Of a stretch of DNA of 64,000 nucleotides, positions 60,700 through 64,000 are shown one piece after another; positions within the stretch are counted from its first letter, which is position 1, and each line of letters starts with the position of its first letter. This DNA is from Eikenella corrodens. Its GTDB lineage: Bacteria > Pseudomonadota > Gammaproteobacteria > Burkholderiales > Neisseriaceae. The position numbers and the translations under genes were made by a program. The DNA lies in the NCBI RefSeq assembly GCF_900187105.1, contig NZ_LT906482.1:1488001-1552000 (forward strand). The letters run 5' to 3'. The notes under the pieces are model-generated. The model was not told where the DNA came from, searched no databases, and saw only the letters and a program-made list of their open reading frames with translations.

Positions 60700-62802
60700 A
60701 TGTTTTGTAAGCAGTATAAAATGAAGCTGATCGCGGCTTCCCTGGGTTTGGTAGCCTCTGTCGGTGCTCATGCCGCTTTGGGCGGTTTGCAGGTTCAGTC
60801 GCGCTTGAACGAGCCGTTTTCCGCCACGGTGGTGGTAACAGGCGATGAAGCGCGCGCTTTGGCTTCAGCCAAGCCCACCGTCAACGGTGCTAATCTGCAA
60901 GCCACGGTATCTCGCCGTAGCGGCGACCGTGCCGTTATCCACTTGCGTTCTAATGCGCCGATTAAAGAGCCAGTGATGACATTCTGGCTGGGTGTGGGCA
61001 ATCAAAACCACCAATATACCGCCATGTTGGATCCCCGTGATTATCAGTCTGCTCCCGACAGCTCCCGTTCGCGCCGTGAGCGCCGTGTTGAGGCTGAACC
61101 GAGTCGTCGCCATTCTGCTGAATCTAGACGGCACCGCCGCGCTACTGATCGCCGCGAAGCACCGGTGCAGATTACTGGAGAAAGCTATCAGATTAAAGAC
61201 GGCGAATTGCTGGTGGATATTGCACAGCGTGTTAAACCCTCGGGCATGACTTTGCGTCAAACCATCAATGCTTTGGTGGCTGCCAACCCGCGTGCTTTCC
61301 GCAATGGTAACCCTGATTTAATGTATCGTGGCGCCACCCTTACCATCCCTGATGGCGATACCCTGCGCCGCTTGGCACACAATCCGCCGCGCCGCGTAAG
61401 CACCCGTGCACAGGAAGAGCGCCCGGCAGCCGATACAGTTCCGGCACGCCAACAGCCAACAGTGGAAACCCAACCGACCCCGCTGGTTACGCCTCCTGCT
61501 CCCCCCGCACCGCCTGTTGATCAGGTGCAACCTCAGCCACAACAGCCAGCCCAACCACCGGTTCAGCAGCCGCCTCAAGAGCAGCCTGCCGTTCCGCCTA
61601 TGGTTAGCGACGTGGCTCCTGAAACGCCGGCTTCTGCCGCGCTGCCCGATATGGGTGCCAGCTTGCCGGAGCAGGCTTCCGATATGATGGTGTCTGAGCC
61701 GGTGGTAGAAACACCTCCGGTTGAGGTTGCCCCGCCAGTGGTAGAAACTCCGCCGATGGAAGAAGAGGGCATGGACATCACTCAGATGGCCCTCTACGGT
61801 GGTGGTGGCCTGCTGGCCTTGGGTGGTTTGGCTTATCTCTTGATGAACCGCCGCCGTAAGACCGCTGCTCCCGCCCGTGGTGATGATCATGCGGATGACG
61901 ACGATGATGGTCTCTATTTTGAAAGCGTAACCGACCATTCCGATAGCCTTTCCGCCACTCCGGCTGCTCCCGCTGCCGCTGCACCGGTTAGCCAGCCGGC
62001 TGCTCCTGCCGCAGCACAACCTGCAGCGGTGAGCGAACAGGATTTGGGCTTGGATTTGAGCCACTTGGACGAACAGCAGCAGCTGGGCAGCACTCCCAGC
62101 ACGGAAGCTGCCGCCCAGCAGGCTGCAGCCGATGATTGGAGCTGGTTGGAAGAATCCGAACAGCCCGCCGCCGCACCAGTTGCCCCGGCTGCTCCTGCTG
62201 CTGCCGAACCTGTTGCTTCGGATGACGAATGGCTGGACTTTGCTGTTGAAGAGCCGGCTGCTCCGGCTCAAGCCCCTGCCCAGCCCGCGCTTGAGCCTCA
62301 GGCCGCGCCGGTTGCTCCGGAAGAGTTAGATTGGGTATTGGATGAAACTCCGGTTGCCCAAACCTTCCAAGCAGAAGCCCCGGCTGCCGTTGAAGTGGCC
62401 GAGCCTGCCCAGCCGGCAGTGCCGGAAATGGACAACACCATTGCCTTCGAAGCTCCGAGCTTGGAGACTGAAAGCGTAAGCAGCGTAGCTGAAGAAGCCG
62501 CTGCCACTGCTGCCGCATCCAATGTGATGGATTTTGATTTGGACTTTGACAGCACACCGGCTGCCCCGGCTCAAGCCGCGCCGGTGGAAGTTAGCCAGCC
62601 TGCTTCGGCCTATACTGAGCCGGTTAGCGCTGGTCCGCTGCCGAAAGAGGCGCTGGAAGCCAAATTGGAACTGGCTAAAATGTATCTGGAAATCGACGAT
62701 GCTAACACTGCCCGTCAGACCCTGATGGAACTGATTAACGAATCAGAAGGCAGCAGCATTCAGGCTGAGGCACAGCAATTGTTGAACGACATCGGCCAGT
62801 AA
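60700..62802 (+). CDS. fimV: FimV/TspA-like pilus assembly protein
   Basis: The 700-residue protein has the FimV plan: a signal (LGLVASVGAHA, about 13-23), the N-terminal GLQVQSRLNEPFSATVVV (about 26-43) domain, a LysM-like peptidoglycan-binding part with DGELLVDIAQRVKPSGMTLRQ (about 167-187), a Pro/Gln-rich stretch (about 240-350), one membrane helix GGGGLLALGGLAYLLM followed by NRRRK (about 368-388), a long acidic Ala/Pro-rich cytoplasmic part and a C-terminal TPR-like EAKLELAKMYLEIDDANTAR (about 652-671). It supports type IV pili and T-cell-stimulating TspA is its Neisseria homologue. AAGGGGG precedes ATG 60700. Confidence 0.9.
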   Translation: MFCKQYKMKLIAASLGLVASVGAHAALGGLQVQSRLNEPFSATVVVTGDEARALASAKPTVNGANLQATVSRRSGDRAVIHLRSNAPIKEPVMTFWLGVGNQNHQYTAMLDPRDYQSAPDSSRSRRERRVEAEPSRRHSAESRRHRRATDRREAPVQITGESYQIKDGELLVDIAQRVKPSGMTLRQTINALVAANPRAFRNGNPDLMYRGATLTIPDGDTLRRLAHNPPRRVSTRAQEERPAADTVPARQQPTVETQPTPLVTPPAPPAPPVDQVQPQPQQPAQPPVQQPPQEQPAVPPMVSDVAPETPASAALPDMGASLPEQASDMMVSEPVVETPPVEVAPPVVETPPMEEEGMDITQMALYGGGGLLALGGLAYLLMNRRRKTAAPARGDDHADDDDDGLYFESVTDHSDSLSATPAAPAAAAPVSQPAAPAAAQPAAVSEQDLGLDLSHLDEQQQLGSTPSTEAAAQQAAADDWSWLEESEQPAAAPVAPAAPAAAEPVASDDEWLDFAVEEPAAPAQAPAQPALEPQAAPVAPEELDWVLDETPVAQTFQAEAPAAVEVAEPAQPAVPEMDNTIAFEAPSLETESVSSVAEEAAATAAASNVMDFDLDFDSTPAAPAQAAPVEVSQPASAYTEPVSAGPLPKEALEAKLELAKMYLEIDDANTARQTLMELINESEGSSIQAEAQQLLNDIGQ

Positions 62803-62820
62803 TCCAACTAGCCACAGCAA

Positions 62821-62845
62821 CCCGGGCAGTTCCGCCCGGGTTTTT
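62821..62845 (+). terminator. Rho-independent terminator of fimV
   Basis: CCCGGGC (62821-62827) pairs with GCCCGGG (62834-62840), followed by five Ts. Confidence 0.9.
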
Positions 62846-63093
62846 CTATACGGGCAGTTGTTTGCCAACGTTATTTCCGTTTTCAGGTAGCCTTCTCAAG
62901 CAATATCGTGGCTACCTGAAAAGAGTAGGCTGGCTTCGGCTCACAGTGATCAGTCAGATGGCAGGCGTAAAACTGCCGTACACAAACACTCCGCTGGCGT
63001 AAGCATGCTGACTAGCCCAGTTATACCGGTATCTGATTTTCAGGTAGCCTTTCCCAATATGCAGGTTACCTGAAAACATGGCTGCAACGAAGC

Positions 63094-63203
63094 TATAGTG
63101 AACTACAATTAAGAATGCTGCTGCCTTGGCTTGCTTTGCTGCACTATCGTTACGATCTGCGGCTCGCTACCTTGGCTCATTCTTAGGTTTTAAGCCACTA
63201 TAA
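63094..63203. mobile_element. Correia-like element (CREE), worn, upstream of truA
   Basis: About 110 bp between TATAGTGAACTACAATTAAG and TTTTAAGCCACTATA, with the core CTGCGGCTCGCTACCTTGGC. It is closest to the AAGAATG end type at 31747 but more diverged. It lies so close to truA that it should be within its promoter or leader. Confidence 0.75.
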
Positions 63204-63224
63204 AACCAATTAATTTGAAAAAAC

Positions 63225-64000
63225 ATGAATCCATCTCCCATCAAACGCCGTGCCTTATTCGTCAGTTATGACGGCAGCCGTTTTTTCGGCTGGCAGAAGC
63301 AGGCAGACGGCATTGCCACCGTGCAAAGTGCCTTGGAAGCTGCTTTGAGCGAATTGGCGCAGGAACGCATCAGCGTGGTAACGGCCGGGCGCACCGATAC
63401 CGGCGTGCACGCCACCGCGCAGGTGGTGCATTTCGATTCTGCCGCGCGGCGGCCGGATCAGGCCTGGGTGCGCGGCGTGAACGCGCTATTGCCCGAGGGC
63501 GTGGCCGTGTGGCGGGTGCAGGATGTGGCGCCGGAGTTTCATGCCCGTTTTGATGCTTGCGGGCGGCGTTATCGTTATCTGTTGCAGTCGGCGCCGGTGC
63601 GTTCGCCGCTGCTGGTGGGGCGTGCCGGGTGGACGCATTATGCCTTGGATATGGCCGCCATGCGCCAAGCTGCCGCGCTCTTGGTGGGCGAGCACGATTT
63701 TTCCAGCTTCCGCGCCGCGGAATGCCAGGCCAAATCGCCGGTGAAAACCTTGTATCGTGTGGCTTTGTGCGGTACGCCGGAATTGATGGCGGTGGATTTT
63801 CACGGCAACGCGTTTTTGCACCACATGGTGCGCAACCTGATGGGCGCACTGGTGTATGTGGGCTGCGGTAAGTTGAGTGTGGACGGTTTTGCCGGGCTGC
63901 TGGCCGCCCGCAGCCGCAAGCTCGCACCGCCCACTTTTATGCCAGACGGGTTGTATCTCACCGGCATCGACTACCCATCGCAATTCGGCGTGACCACGCC
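63225..64000 (+). CDS. truA: tRNA pseudouridine(38-40) synthase TruA (runs off the window)
   Basis: TruA makes pseudouridine at positions 38-40 of tRNA anticodon arms. The visible 258 residues hold the start [15 protein letters not shown] (about 12-26), the catalytic [19 protein letters not shown] (about 53-71; Asp near 57) and [22 protein letters not shown]. The C-terminal end lies beyond the window and only a few residues are likely missing, as the family has about 260-270. The ATG follows an A-rich, weak ribosome site and a Correia-like element immediately upstream. Confidence 0.95.
   Translation, partial: MNPSPIKRRALFVSYDGSRFFGWQKQADGIATVQSALEAALSELAQERISVVTAGRTDTGVHATAQVVHFDSAARRPDQAWVRGVNALLPEGVAVWRVQDVAPEFHARFDACGRRYRYLLQSAPVRSPLLVGRAGWTHYALDMAAMRQAAALLVGEHDFSSFRAAECQAKSPVKTLYRVALCGTPELMAVDFHGNAFLHHMVRNLMGALVYVGCGKLSVDGFAGLLAARSRKLAPPTFMPDGLYLTGIDYPSQFGVTT

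Larger units (their letters stand above)
62803..63224. other. Intergenic region between fimV and truA
   Basis: No gene is seen. It holds the fimV terminator, several complete or worn uptake sequences (62882, 62909, 63039, 63062) and a Correia-like element that ends about 20 bases before truA. Confidence 0.6.

Noticed and set aside
61318-62271. A 317-codon minus-strand frame over fimV
   Set aside because: A serine/arginine-rich reading of the reverse of the Pro/Ala-rich part of fimV, with no ribosome site.

Overview
This 64 kb stretch comes from a member of the Neisseriaceae, most probably Eikenella. The 12-mer AGGCTACCTGAA and its complement TTCAGGTAGCCT occur throughout, often as closely spaced inverted pairs behind genes. 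This is the DNA uptake sequence dialect known from Eikenella, so the host is a naturally transformable beta-proteobacterium. The gene content agrees: an MtrCDE efflux pump with a divergent MtrR, a FimV/TspA homologue, an ACP-like lysozyme inhibitor, metX-metW, and Correia-like (CREE) miniature elements.

Layout. 1-8.5 kb: the tail of a NarK nitrate transporter, then molybdenum cofactor genes moeA, moaA, moaB, mobA | moaC, moaD, moaE. This cluster is split at about 4.0-7.3 kb by a very AT-rich (about 30% G+C by sampling) four-gene lic1-type block (licA, licB, licC and licD homologues) predicted to place phosphocholine on a surface glycan. 8.9-9.7 kb: a cupin and grcA. 10-15 kb: glmU, a small lipoprotein, membrane and secreted unknowns, a truncated MFS transporter and a HAD hydrolase. 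15-23 kb: fbaA, metX-metW, 4.5S RNA, rsgA, dxs, an integrase remnant beside tRNA-Leu. 23-27 kb: secG, tpiA, plsX, a phosphoribosyltransferase, rpmF and yceD, all leftward. 27-31 kb: a Maf-type pyrophosphatase, YciI, an RsmI-like methyltransferase, a double-domain glycosyltransferase and an orphan ABC permease bracketed by two CREEs. 32-37 kb: pyrF, a DMP19-like gene, lapB-lapA, a cupin, a tandem ACP-like lysozyme inhibitor and tRNA-Thr. 37-46 kb: a UbiH/UbiM-type hydroxylase, an Smr protein, aceE, a lipoprotein, aceF, dapE, tRNA-Arg and tRNA-Glu. 47-57 kb: prlC, then mtrE, mtrD and mtrC with divergent mtrR. 57-64 kb: a ClC channel, a parvulin isomerase, BolA, YciI, fimV and the start of truA.

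Functional themes. NarK, the cofactor genes and GrcA fit a facultative life that respires nitrate. Phosphocholine transfer, the LPS-type glycosyltransferase, lapAB, the lysozyme inhibitor and the efflux pump all concern the surface and host defence. Most of the window is ordinary core genome. The more unusual parts are the lic1 insertion inside the cofactor operon, the tandem inhibitor, CREEs that landed in an uptake sequence and in the 3' end of the glycosyltransferase gene, and a longer repeat family built onto uptake sequences.
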